A DNA stretch of 6,510 nucleotides. It comes from Nonlabens sp. GTDB taxonomy: Bacteria; Bacteroidota; Bacteroidia; Flavobacteriales; Flavobacteriaceae. The translations under genes were made by a program, and so were the position numbers. Positions 1-5,701 of the stretch are shown piece by piece (the stretch's first letter is position 1; each line of letters begins with the position of its first letter). The notes beneath the pieces were generated by a model that searched no databases, was not told where the DNA came from, and saw only the letters and a program-made list of their open reading frames with translations. The stretch is taken from contig JANQTO010000280.1 of the NCBI GenBank assembly GCA_030731685.1, positions 1-6,510 on the forward strand. The letters run 5' to 3'.

Positions 1-88
1 AAAAGGTGTTTACGTTTATAAGATTACTGTAAAATCTACGTTAACAAATCAGGTTACCTCTAAAATCGAGAAATTGGTGATTCTTTAA
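1..88 (+). CDS. porU: PorU, type IX secretion system sortase (C-terminal end only)
   Basis: This is the last 28 codons of a gene that enters from the left; the reading frame begins at base 2 and stops at TAA 86-88. The peptide starts KGVYVYKITVKS and ends KIEKLVIL, a beta-strand-rich tail. From memory it resembles the C-terminus of flavobacterial PorU, the gingipain-like cysteine protease that cleaves the C-terminal signal of type IX cargo at the cell surface and attaches the cargo. The call rests on this short tail plus its place directly upstream of porV, the usual order in Flavobacteriaceae. The catalytic domain lies outside the window. Another secreted protein with a type IX C-terminal sorting domain would end similarly, so the name depends mostly on context. 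Confidence 0.72.
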   Translation, partial: KGVYVYKITVKSTLTNQVTSKIEKLVIL

Positions 89-105
89 AATAGTATTGAT
101 TAGTA

Positions 106-113
106 TATATTTG
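106..113 (+). promoter_or_regulatory. Candidate -7 promoter box for porV
   Basis: TATATTTG matches the Bacteroidota -7 consensus TAnnTTTG exactly and is followed by C-rich sequence 19 bases before the porV ATG, giving a short leader. No clear TTG -33 element is seen about 19 bases further upstream; that stretch is TTCTTTAAAA at the porU stop. It suggests porV can be transcribed separately from porU as well as by read-through. Confidence 0.5.
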
Positions 114-132
114 CCCCACTTAAAAGAAGTAA

Positions 133-1308
133 ATGAAAAAAATAATTGGTTTATCCATTGCAATATTTACCCTATTTGCAAACACTTTACAAGCTCAAGA
201 TAACGATACACGTACCATAACAACAGCCTTGCCATTCTTAAGAATTGCGGGTGACGCACGTTCCGCTGGTATGGGAGATATGGGTGTTGCCACCAGTGCC
301 GACGCTTGGTCACAACAATGGAACCCTGCAAAATATGCTTTTCTTTTAAGAGAGCAAAATGCAGGTCTTGCTTACACACCGTATTTAGGAAACTTAGTTA
401 ATGACATTGATATAGCTCAAATTGTTTATGCAAATCGCATTAACGAAAACAGTGCATTTGCGGGTAGTCTACGTTACTTCAGCTTAGGTAGTATAACACT
501 AAGACAAGATGCAAACGACCCTGGTCGAGAAGAGTCTCCTAATGAATTCGTATTAGATGGCACTTATTCCTTAAAACTAAGTGAGCAATTTGCCATGGCC
601 GTTACAGGAAGGTTTTTAAGAAGTGATTTACGTATTCAAGGAGTTAATAATGACGCTACAGCTGCAAATAGTTTTGGAGTAGACGTTTCTGGATATTATC
701 AGTCTGAAGAGGTTGCGATTTCAGACATTACCGGGCGTTATAGAGCTGGTTTCAATATTTCTAACATAGGTCCTAAAATAACCTATGATGAAGGTGGACA
801 AGAGAACTTCTTGCCTACAAACATGGGGCTAGGTGCTGGAATAGATTTTTTCCTAAATGACGGTCTGAGTAAGGTAGGCGTGACGATTGAGTTTAACAAA
901 CTGCTAGTGCCTACACCACCTATTAGAGAAACTGGAGATTCAAATATGAACGGTACGCCTAACGAAATATTAGAAGGTCAGGATGATGATGTTACTTTCA
1001 TAGACGGTATTTTCCAATCGTTTGGAGATGCGCCGGGAGGTTTCAGTGAAGAACTTAGGGAATTTACATGGGCGCTAGGTGCAGAGTACACATACAACGA
1101 TAGTTTTGCACTTCGCGCTGGTTATTTTAATGAAGCCGATGATAAAGGAGCCCGTAAATTCCTTTCCATGGGAGCTGGTTTCAAATTCTCTTCGATAAAT
1201 ATTGATTTGTCCTACCTGTTTTCGACCAGTAGAGTGCGCAGTCCTTTAGAGGGCACGTTGCGATTTGGTTTGTCCTTCCAGTTTGGCGATGAGTATACTG
1301 AATATTAG
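133..1308 (+). CDS. porV: PorV (LptO), type IX secretion system outer membrane protein
   Basis: The 391-residue protein begins with a signal peptide: MKK, a hydrophobic core to about residue 18, then a likely cleavage near LQAQ/D at residues 19-23. The mature start carries the family block DARSAGMGDMGVATS (41-55) followed by NPAKYAF (64-70), which I recognise as typical of PorV. The rest alternates short amphipathic strands and polar loops, as in a FadL-like outer-membrane beta barrel, and ends in a final strand, LRFGLSFQFGDEY. In the known type IX system PorV receives folded cargo from the translocon and presents it to the PorU sortase in the attachment complex. Lying 44 bases after porU fits this. 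The ATG at 133 is preceded by AAAAGAAGTAA, a weak purine-rich ribosome site. The stop TAG is in the same frame as the next gene. Length and motifs look complete. Confidence 0.93.
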   Translation: MKKIIGLSIAIFTLFANTLQAQDNDTRTITTALPFLRIAGDARSAGMGDMGVATSADAWSQQWNPAKYAFLLREQNAGLAYTPYLGNLVNDIDIAQIVYANRINENSAFAGSLRYFSLGSITLRQDANDPGREESPNEFVLDGTYSLKLSEQFAMAVTGRFLRSDLRIQGVNNDATAANSFGVDVSGYYQSEEVAISDITGRYRAGFNISNIGPKITYDEGGQENFLPTNMGLGAGIDFFLNDGLSKVGVTIEFNKLLVPTPPIRETGDSNMNGTPNEILEGQDDDVTFIDGIFQSFGDAPGGFSEELREFTWALGAEYTYNDSFALRAGYFNEADDKGARKFLSMGAGFKFSSINIDLSYLFSTSRVRSPLEGTLRFGLSFQFGDEYTEY

Positions 1309-1377
1309 ATTATCAAAAAGTTAGCAATAAACATCACGCTGGAGCTCTATGATGATATCAACGAGTTAGAAGCAAAC

Positions 1378-1794
1378 GTGCAGTCATTAATGGAGCAAGC
1401 TGTTGCAGCTCGCCACCGCGCATATGCACCGTATTCAAATTTTACGGTGGGCTGTGCAATTATGCTGGAAAACGGCATTGTTGTCACAGGTAATAATCAG
1501 GAAAATGCGGCTTACCCTTCTGGTCTTTGTGCAGAACGTGTTGCAATTTTTGCAGCTGGTGCACAATACCCAGGTGTCGCTATCAAAGAGATGGCGCTTA
1601 CCGCAAGTCCTAAAGACGACACGCTTAAAATTCCTGTGCCACCATGTGGTGCATGCAGACAAGCGATTGCCGAATATGAAAATAATCAACAACAGCCCAT
1701 CGTTATTCACTTTATGGGCGCATCTGGAACCGTCGCAAAAGCATCTTCTTTGAAAGATTTATTGCCTCTTATTTTCGACCAGTCTTACCTATAA
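1378..1794 (+). CDS. cdd: Cytidine deaminase (start uncertain)
   Basis: This enzyme hydrolyses cytidine and deoxycytidine to uridine and deoxyuridine in cytosolic pyrimidine salvage. From the GTG at 1378 the protein has 138 residues, close to the short homotetrameric (Bacillus-type) class. Visible motifs are AYAPYSNF (15-22), the substrate-binding NQENAAY (40-46), CAE with zinc ligand Cys51 and catalytic Glu53, and PCGAC with zinc ligands Cys90 and Cys93. The catalytic set is therefore complete. The start is doubtful: the frame is open upstream to the porV stop (TAG 1306-1308), and residues encoded at 1312-1377 (KKLAINITLELYDDINELE...) resemble the extra N-terminus I recall in flavobacterial Cdd proteins. 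ATC at 1312, sitting where homologues have ATG-Lys-Lys, or ATT at 1309 would then be the start, giving about 160 residues. GTG 1378 is chosen as the first conventional start codon. Confidence 0.9.
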   Translation: MQSLMEQAVAARHRAYAPYSNFTVGCAIMLENGIVVTGNNQENAAYPSGLCAERVAIFAAGAQYPGVAIKEMALTASPKDDTLKIPVPPCGACRQAIAEYENNQQQPIVIHFMGASGTVAKASSLKDLLPLIFDQSYL

Positions 1795-1811
1795 CGATTT
1801 CGCTACTTTTT

Positions 1812-1855
1812 TAGCCATTTTATGGTTTTTCTTTAAGCTTTTTTGGGCTATTTTT
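1812..1855 (+). terminator. Possible weak terminator after cdd
   Basis: Two alternative hairpins precede T-runs. One pairs 1813-1818 with 1822-1827 (AGCCAT/ATGGTT, 3-base loop, one G-T pair) and is followed by TTTCTTT. The other pairs TAGCC 1812-1816 with GGCTA 1846-1850 and is followed by TTTTT. Both stems are short, so termination would be partial at best. A further small hairpin, TTTGC-TTA-GCAAA, lies at 1853-1865. Confidence 0.35.
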
Positions 1856-1856
1856 G
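1849..1856 (+). promoter_or_regulatory. Candidate -7 promoter box for pdhA-pdhC
   Basis: TATTTTTG fits TAnnTTTG exactly and lies in the 147-bp gap before pdhA, implying a leader of roughly 80 bases that would contain the palindrome at 1906-1919. No TTG is seen at the expected -33 spacing, and the T-rich surroundings make chance matches likely. A one-mismatch alternative, TATTTTAG, lies at 1891-1898. Confidence 0.33.
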
Positions 1857-1905
1857 CTTAGCAAAGTTTAGGTAGTTCCCTTGCGCTTCGTATTTTAGGG
1901 ATTCC

Positions 1906-1919
1906 GCTTTCGCGAAAGC
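1906..1919. repeat. 14-bp perfect palindrome, copy 1 (intergenic)
   Basis: GCTTTCGCGAAAGC is its own reverse complement. Together with one flanking base on each side (CGCTTTCGCGAAAGCA, 1905-1920) it is repeated exactly at 5793-5808. It ends 22 bases before the pdhA start codon, so in RNA it could fold as a 5-bp stem with a CGCG loop in the leader, or in DNA it could bind a dimeric protein. Which of these applies, if either, is not shown by the sequence. Confidence 0.85.
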
Positions 1920-1941
1920 ATCATAAACACATTCACAATTA

Positions 1942-2940
1942 ATGAAAAAAGTAACTAAAGAGGTTTTATTAAACTGGTACGAGGAAATGCTTTTCTGGAG
2001 GAAGTTTGAGGACAAGCTAGCACAAGTTTACATACAACAGAAGGTTAGGGGTTTCTTACACCTTTACAACGGGCAGGAAGCCATACTTGCTGGTGCGCTG
2101 CATGCCATGGACCTTACTAAAGATAAAATGATAACAGCATATCGTAATCACGTACAGCCTATAGGTATGGGCGTGGATCCAAAACGTGTGATGGCTGAGC
2201 TTTACGGTAAAGCTACTGGAACCTCACATGGTTTAGGTGGTTCTATGCACATTTTTTCAAAAGAGTTCCGTTTTTACGGAGGTCACGGTATTGTAGGTGG
2301 ACAAATACCACTAGGCGCAGGAATTGCTTTTGGAGATAAATATCACGGTGTTGATGCAGTAACGTTAACGTTTTTTGGCGATGGTGCTGCGCGACAAGGT
2401 TCGCTTCACGAGGCGTTTAACCTAGCAATGTTGTGGAACTTACCAGTGGTTTTTTGTGTTGAGAACAACGGTTATGCGATGGGTACGAGTGTAGAACGCA
2501 GCGCAAACCATACAGAAATATGGAAACTAGGTCTGGGCTATGAAATGCCGTGCGGCCCTGTAGATGCTATGGACCCAGAAAAAGTTGCCGAGGCTATGCA
2601 TGAGGCAATAGAACGCGCTAGAACTGGTGGCGGTCCTACTTTCTTAGAGCTTAAAACATATCGTTATAGAGGCCACTCCATGAGTGATGCACAATTATAC
2701 CGTACAAAAGATGAAGTTTCAGAATACCAAAAAATAGACCCTATTACGACTGTTAAAAACAGACTTATGGAGGAGCATGGTATTACAGAGGACGAAATAA
2801 AAGTAATCGACGACCGCGTTAAAGAACGCGTAGATGAATGTGAAAAGTTTGCAGACGAGTCACCGTTCCCAGAACGCAGCCTCATGTTTGACGCTGTTTA
2901 CGAGCAAGAAGATTATCCATTTTTACCAGCAAAACTTTAA
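1942..2940 (+). CDS. pdhA: Pyruvate dehydrogenase complex E1 component, alpha subunit
   Basis: The 332-residue protein is the alpha half of a heterotetrameric (alpha2-beta2) E1, which decarboxylates pyruvate on thiamine diphosphate and passes the acetyl group to the lipoyl arm of E2. The thiamine diphosphate motif runs from GDG (146-148) to NN (175-176) in FFGDGAARQGS...CVENNGYAMGT. Also visible are TAYRNH (65-70), GGSMH (99-103), GGHGIVGGQ (113-121) and the YRGHSMSD loop (242-249), which corresponds to the regulatory phosphorylation loop of the mitochondrial enzyme. Length is normal for an alpha subunit; no beta-subunit domain is fused and none follows, so the beta subunit must be encoded elsewhere. 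A branched-chain 2-oxoacid E1 alpha is the main alternative, but the pairing with a two-lipoyl E2 and the family-like sequence favour pyruvate. The gene ends in tandem stops (TAA TAG) directly before pdhC. No Shine-Dalgarno is seen before the ATG. Confidence 0.93.
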   Translation: MKKVTKEVLLNWYEEMLFWRKFEDKLAQVYIQQKVRGFLHLYNGQEAILAGALHAMDLTKDKMITAYRNHVQPIGMGVDPKRVMAELYGKATGTSHGLGGSMHIFSKEFRFYGGHGIVGGQIPLGAGIAFGDKYHGVDAVTLTFFGDGAARQGSLHEAFNLAMLWNLPVVFCVENNGYAMGTSVERSANHTEIWKLGLGYEMPCGPVDAMDPEKVAEAMHEAIERARTGGGPTFLELKTYRYRGHSMSDAQLYRTKDEVSEYQKIDPITTVKNRLMEEHGITEDEIKVIDDRVKERVDECEKFADESPFPERSLMFDAVYEQEDYPFLPAKL

Positions 2941-2943
2941 TAG

Positions 2944-4623
2944 ATGGCAGAGATTATAAACATGCCGCGACTGAGCGACACGATGGAAGAAGGCGTTGTA
3001 GCGACGTGGTTAAAGAAAGTAGGAGATAAAGTTTCTGAAGGTGATATCCTTGCTGAGATTGAAACAGACAAGGCTACCATGGAGTTTGAGTCTTTCTATA
3101 ATGGAACTCTTTTATATATTGGAATACAAGAAGGAGAAACTGCTCCGGTGGATACATTACTCTGTATTTTAGGTGAAGAAGGTGAGGACATCAGTGAGCA
3201 TATCGCTGGCAAGTCTGACGGTAATACAGACAAAAAAGCGGAAAATTCTCAAGAAAGTTCAAGCGATAATGATAAAGATGCAGAAGCTAGCGATGCAGAT
3301 TCTAAAGAGGTAGAAAAATCAGGCAGTGCAGATTCTTTACCAGAAGGTGTTGAAATAATTAACATGCCTCGATTAAGCGATACCATGGAAGAAGGTACAG
3401 TCGCTACATGGCTCAAGAAAGAAGGTGATGAGGTTAAGGAAGGAGATATCCTTGCTGAAATTGAAACAGACAAAGCCACCATGGAATTTGAATCGTTCTA
3501 CAATGGAACGCTTTTAAAAATAGGCATTCAAGAAGGTGAGACTGCAAAGGTCGATACCTTACTAGCTATTCTGGGCCCAGCGGGAACTGACATTTCTGGA
3601 ATTACAGGAGCTGCTTCTCAAAAAGACAGCGCACCTGCAAAGAAAGAGGAAAAGCAGGAAGCTAAAGAAGAGCCTAAAAAAGAAGAAGCTCCTAAAGAAG
3701 AAAAGAAAGAAGCACCAGCTCCAAGTCATTCAAGCAGTCAAGATACTTCTAGTTCAAACGGAGGCCGCATTTTTGTATCGCCACTCGCTAAAAAACTGGC
3801 CGAGGATAAAGGCATCAACCTTTCTCAAGTTTCAGGCTCTGGAGAAAATGGTCGCATTGTTAAGAAAGACATAGAGAACTTCGTACCTAGCGCTGCAAGT
3901 GCTGGTGCTGGTAGTGCTCAAGCATTTGTTGGTGTAGGCGAGCCTACTTGGGAAGAAGTTCCTAACTCACAAATGCGCAAGACTATTGCAAAACGCTTAG
4001 GAGAATCTAAATTTACTGCGCCGCACTATTATTTAGGTTTAGACCTGGATATGGACAATGCAATTGCAGCAAGAGTAGCGATTAATAATTTACCAGATAC
4101 CAAGGTTAGTTTTAATGACATGGTCATAAAAGCTGCGGCCATGGCACTGCGCAAGCACCCGAAGGTGAATACCCAGTGGACAGAAAAAGCAACCCGTATT
4201 GCAAAACACATTAATATAGGTGTAGCCGTTGCAGTTGAAGATGGTCTACTAGTTCCAGTACTGGAATATGCAGACCAGATGAGTTTCCAGCAAATAGGTG
4301 CTAAGGTTAAGGAACTTGCAGTTAAAGCACGTGATAAAAAACTGCAGCCTAAAGAAATGGAAGGTAGCACCTTTACTATTTCTAACTTAGGGATGTTCGG
4401 TATTACGGAGTTTACCTCTATTATCAACCAGCCTAACAGTGCAATTATGTCTGTAGGTGCGATTGTGGAGCAACCGGTTGTTAAGAACGGCCAGATTGTG
4501 ATAGGTAATGTGATGAAAATAACGCTGGCCTGTGACCATAGAACCGTAGATGGTGCAACGGGAGCAGCTTTTTTACAGACCTTTAAACAATATATAGAGA
4601 ACCCTATCGTCATGTACGTATAG
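2944..4623 (+). CDS. pdhC: Pyruvate dehydrogenase complex E2, dihydrolipoamide acetyltransferase
   Basis: The 559-residue protein transfers the acetyl group from lipoyl-lysine to coenzyme A and forms the core of the complex. Domain order: lipoyl domain 1 (about 3-83, lipoyl lysine Lys43 in ETDKATME), an acidic Ser/Asp/Glu linker (84-136), lipoyl domain 2 (137-217, Lys177), a charged Lys/Glu/Ala/Pro linker (218-272), a peripheral-subunit binding domain (about 274-313, VSPLAKKLAEDKG...GENGRIVKKDI), a short Gly/Ala linker, and the catalytic acyltransferase domain (about 335-559). The active-site motif DHRTVDGA is at 531-538, with His532 and Asp536. The three-base gap to pdhA implies co-transcription and coupled translation. 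A strong terminator follows. The E2 of another 2-oxoacid complex is possible but less likely given the resemblance to flavobacterial PDH E2 and the pdhA neighbour. Confidence 0.94.
   Translation: MAEIINMPRLSDTMEEGVVATWLKKVGDKVSEGDILAEIETDKATMEFESFYNGTLLYIGIQEGETAPVDTLLCILGEEGEDISEHIAGKSDGNTDKKAENSQESSSDNDKDAEASDADSKEVEKSGSADSLPEGVEIINMPRLSDTMEEGTVATWLKKEGDEVKEGDILAEIETDKATMEFESFYNGTLLKIGIQEGETAKVDTLLAILGPAGTDISGITGAASQKDSAPAKKEEKQEAKEEPKKEEAPKEEKKEAPAPSHSSSQDTSSSNGGRIFVSPLAKKLAEDKGINLSQVSGSGENGRIVKKDIENFVPSAASAGAGSAQAFVGVGEPTWEEVPNSQMRKTIAKRLGESKFTAPHYYLGLDLDMDNAIAARVAINNLPDTKVSFNDMVIKAAAMALRKHPKVNTQWTEKATRIAKHINIGVAVAVEDGLLVPVLEYADQMSFQQIGAKVKELAVKARDKKLQPKEMEGSTFTISNLGMFGITEFTSIINQPNSAIMSVGAIVEQPVVKNGQIVIGNVMKITLACDHRTVDGATGAAFLQTFKQYIENPIVMYV
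2950..3594 (+). repeat. Tandem lipoyl-domain duplication inside pdhC
   Basis: Bases 2950-3192 and 3352-3594 encode two 81-residue lipoyl domains that I count as differing at 10 positions (about 88% identical). They are offset by 134 codons and separated by an acidic linker. At the DNA level many codons differ synonymously (for example CGA CTG against CGA TTA in the shared PRLSDTMEEG stretch), so the duplication is not recent. Confidence 0.9.
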
Positions 4624-4644
4624 GCATATTATGCTATAGAACGC

Positions 4645-4673
4645 AAAACCCATCACTAGCTGATGGGTTTTTT
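4645..4673 (+). terminator. Rho-independent terminator of pdhA-pdhC
   Basis: AAAACCCATCA (4645-4655) pairs perfectly with TGATGGGTTTT (4661-4671) around a CTAGC loop, and the T-run continues to 4673. The 11-bp stem with a CCC/GGG core and T-tail, starting 21 bases after the pdhC stop, is a textbook intrinsic terminator. The A-run before the stem may give partial function on the opposite strand too. Confidence 0.9.
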
Positions 4674-4686
4674 AATGCCAGCAACT

Positions 4687-4694
4687 TATCTTTA
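4687..4694 (+). promoter_or_regulatory. Candidate -7 promoter box for the peptidase-SDR operon
   Basis: TATCTTTA matches TAnnTTTG except for the last base. It lies directly after the terminator and 16 bases before the ATG at 4711, a leader length like that of porV. A TTG -33 element is not visible; the upstream stretch is the terminator T-tail. Position supports it more than sequence does. Confidence 0.42.
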
Positions 4695-4710
4695 CATAAA
4701 ATTTACCACC

Positions 4711-5700
4711 ATGAACAAATTTCTCTCTCTTTTTGCCGCGCTTATTTTGGTCGCGTGTAGTTCAACGAAACAAGTAGCTACAGTTGACCGTGCTGCAAAT
4801 GCGCTTAGTTCTAATATGGAATTAAAAATTCCTGTTGCAAGTGCCACAAGTATCGCGACAGATGTTGCTTTTCTAGCAAGTGACGACTTAGAAGGTAGAG
4901 ATACCGGTTCAGACGGTATTTTAAAAGCTGCAAGTTACCTAAGAGAGCGACTGGAAAATTTAGGTGTTAAACCTTATGAAGGTAGTTACTTAGACCCGTT
5001 TGAAACCGAAAAAGTAAACGGTTTTAACGTGGTAGGAATGTTACCTGGTAGTGACGGTATTCTTAAAGATGAGGTTATTGTTATAGGAGCACATTATGAC
5101 CACATAGGACTTATAGACGCGGTAGAAGGCGATTCTATTGCAAACGGCGCAAATGATAATGCAACCGGTACGGCGAGCGTTCTGGCAATTGCTGAGATTC
5201 TTACAAAACTGGATTTTAATAGGCGCACCGTGGTGTTTGCGTTTTTTAGCGCTGAAGAAAAAGGATTGTTAGGTTCTAAACACCTTGCCGCAAAAATGAA
5301 AGCCGAAAACAAAAATGTCGTTGCCATGATAAATTACGAAATGACTGGCGTTCCCATGGTAGACACTCCTTACATAGCTTATCTCACTGGATACGACACT
5401 TCTAATATGGGCGAGGTGTTTAACAATGCAAATATTAAACGCATAGTTACTGGTAAATTGGAACAAGCTGCCCAATATCAATTATATAAACGCTCAGACA
5501 ACTACCCGTTTGCACTCGAGTTCAATGTTCCTGCACAAACCTTCAGCACTTTTGATTTCACAAATTTTGATCACTACCATAAAGTAGGTGACGAGATTCA
5601 GCATGTAAATGCAAATCACATGGCTGCCGTGGTAGATGCCACCATTCCTGGACTCTTAGATATAATAAACAAGAGTTTACTTAAAATGAAAACACCTTAA
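4711..5700 (+). CDS. M28-family zinc metallopeptidase, lipoprotein
   Basis: From the ATG at 4711 this is a 329-residue protein starting with a lipoprotein signal: MNKFLSLFAALILVAC, lipobox LVAC with Cys16 as the lipidated residue. An in-frame ATG at 4663 exists, but it lies in the terminator hairpin and would bury the signal, so it is rejected. The M28 aminopeptidase fold is shown by its metal sites in order: GAHYDHIG (His128), GANDNATG (Asp149), FSAEEKGLLGS (catalytic Glu182 and ligand Glu183), NYEMTG (Glu210 where many members have Asp) and DHYHKVGDE (His290). These five ligands would hold two zinc ions. The family removes N-terminal residues from peptides. After Cys16 comes SSTKQ without an acidic cluster, so I infer it stays on the periplasmic side, with low certainty. 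No protease-associated or other extra domain is seen. Substrate is unknown. It lies one base before the SDR gene. Confidence 0.88.
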   Translation: MNKFLSLFAALILVACSSTKQVATVDRAANALSSNMELKIPVASATSIATDVAFLASDDLEGRDTGSDGILKAASYLRERLENLGVKPYEGSYLDPFETEKVNGFNVVGMLPGSDGILKDEVIVIGAHYDHIGLIDAVEGDSIANGANDNATGTASVLAIAEILTKLDFNRRTVVFAFFSAEEKGLLGSKHLAAKMKAENKNVVAMINYEMTGVPMVDTPYIAYLTGYDTSNMGEVFNNANIKRIVTGKLEQAAQYQLYKRSDNYPFALEFNVPAQTFSTFDFTNFDHYHKVGDEIQHVNANHMAAVVDATIPGLLDIINKSLLKMKTP

Positions 5701-5701
5701 C

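Noticed and set aside
1306..1378. Stop-codon read-through producing a PorV-Cdd fusion (same frame, no other stop between them)
   Set aside because: PorV is an outer-membrane barrel and Cdd a cytosolic enzyme, so a fusion makes no functional sense; an open 23-codon stretch after one stop is common by chance and is better explained by an upstream cdd start.
1403..1753. 116-codon + strand frame overlapping cdd
   Set aside because: It is out of frame with the clear cytidine deaminase motifs; its composition is that of a frame shadow.
3620..3720. Purine-rich low-complexity stretch (GAA/AAA/GCT-rich) in pdhC
   Set aside because: It encodes the flexible Lys/Glu/Ala/Pro linker expected between lipoyl and binding domains of E2; no exact repeat unit is present.
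4029..4613. 194-codon open frame on the minus strand inside pdhC
   Set aside because: It lies wholly opposite the conserved E2 catalytic domain, resembles no family I know, and is explained by codon bias of the + strand gene.
4663..4710. Longer peptidase reading frame starting at ATG 4663
   Set aside because: The ATG lies in the terminator hairpin and the added 16 residues precede a perfect lipoprotein signal at 4711.
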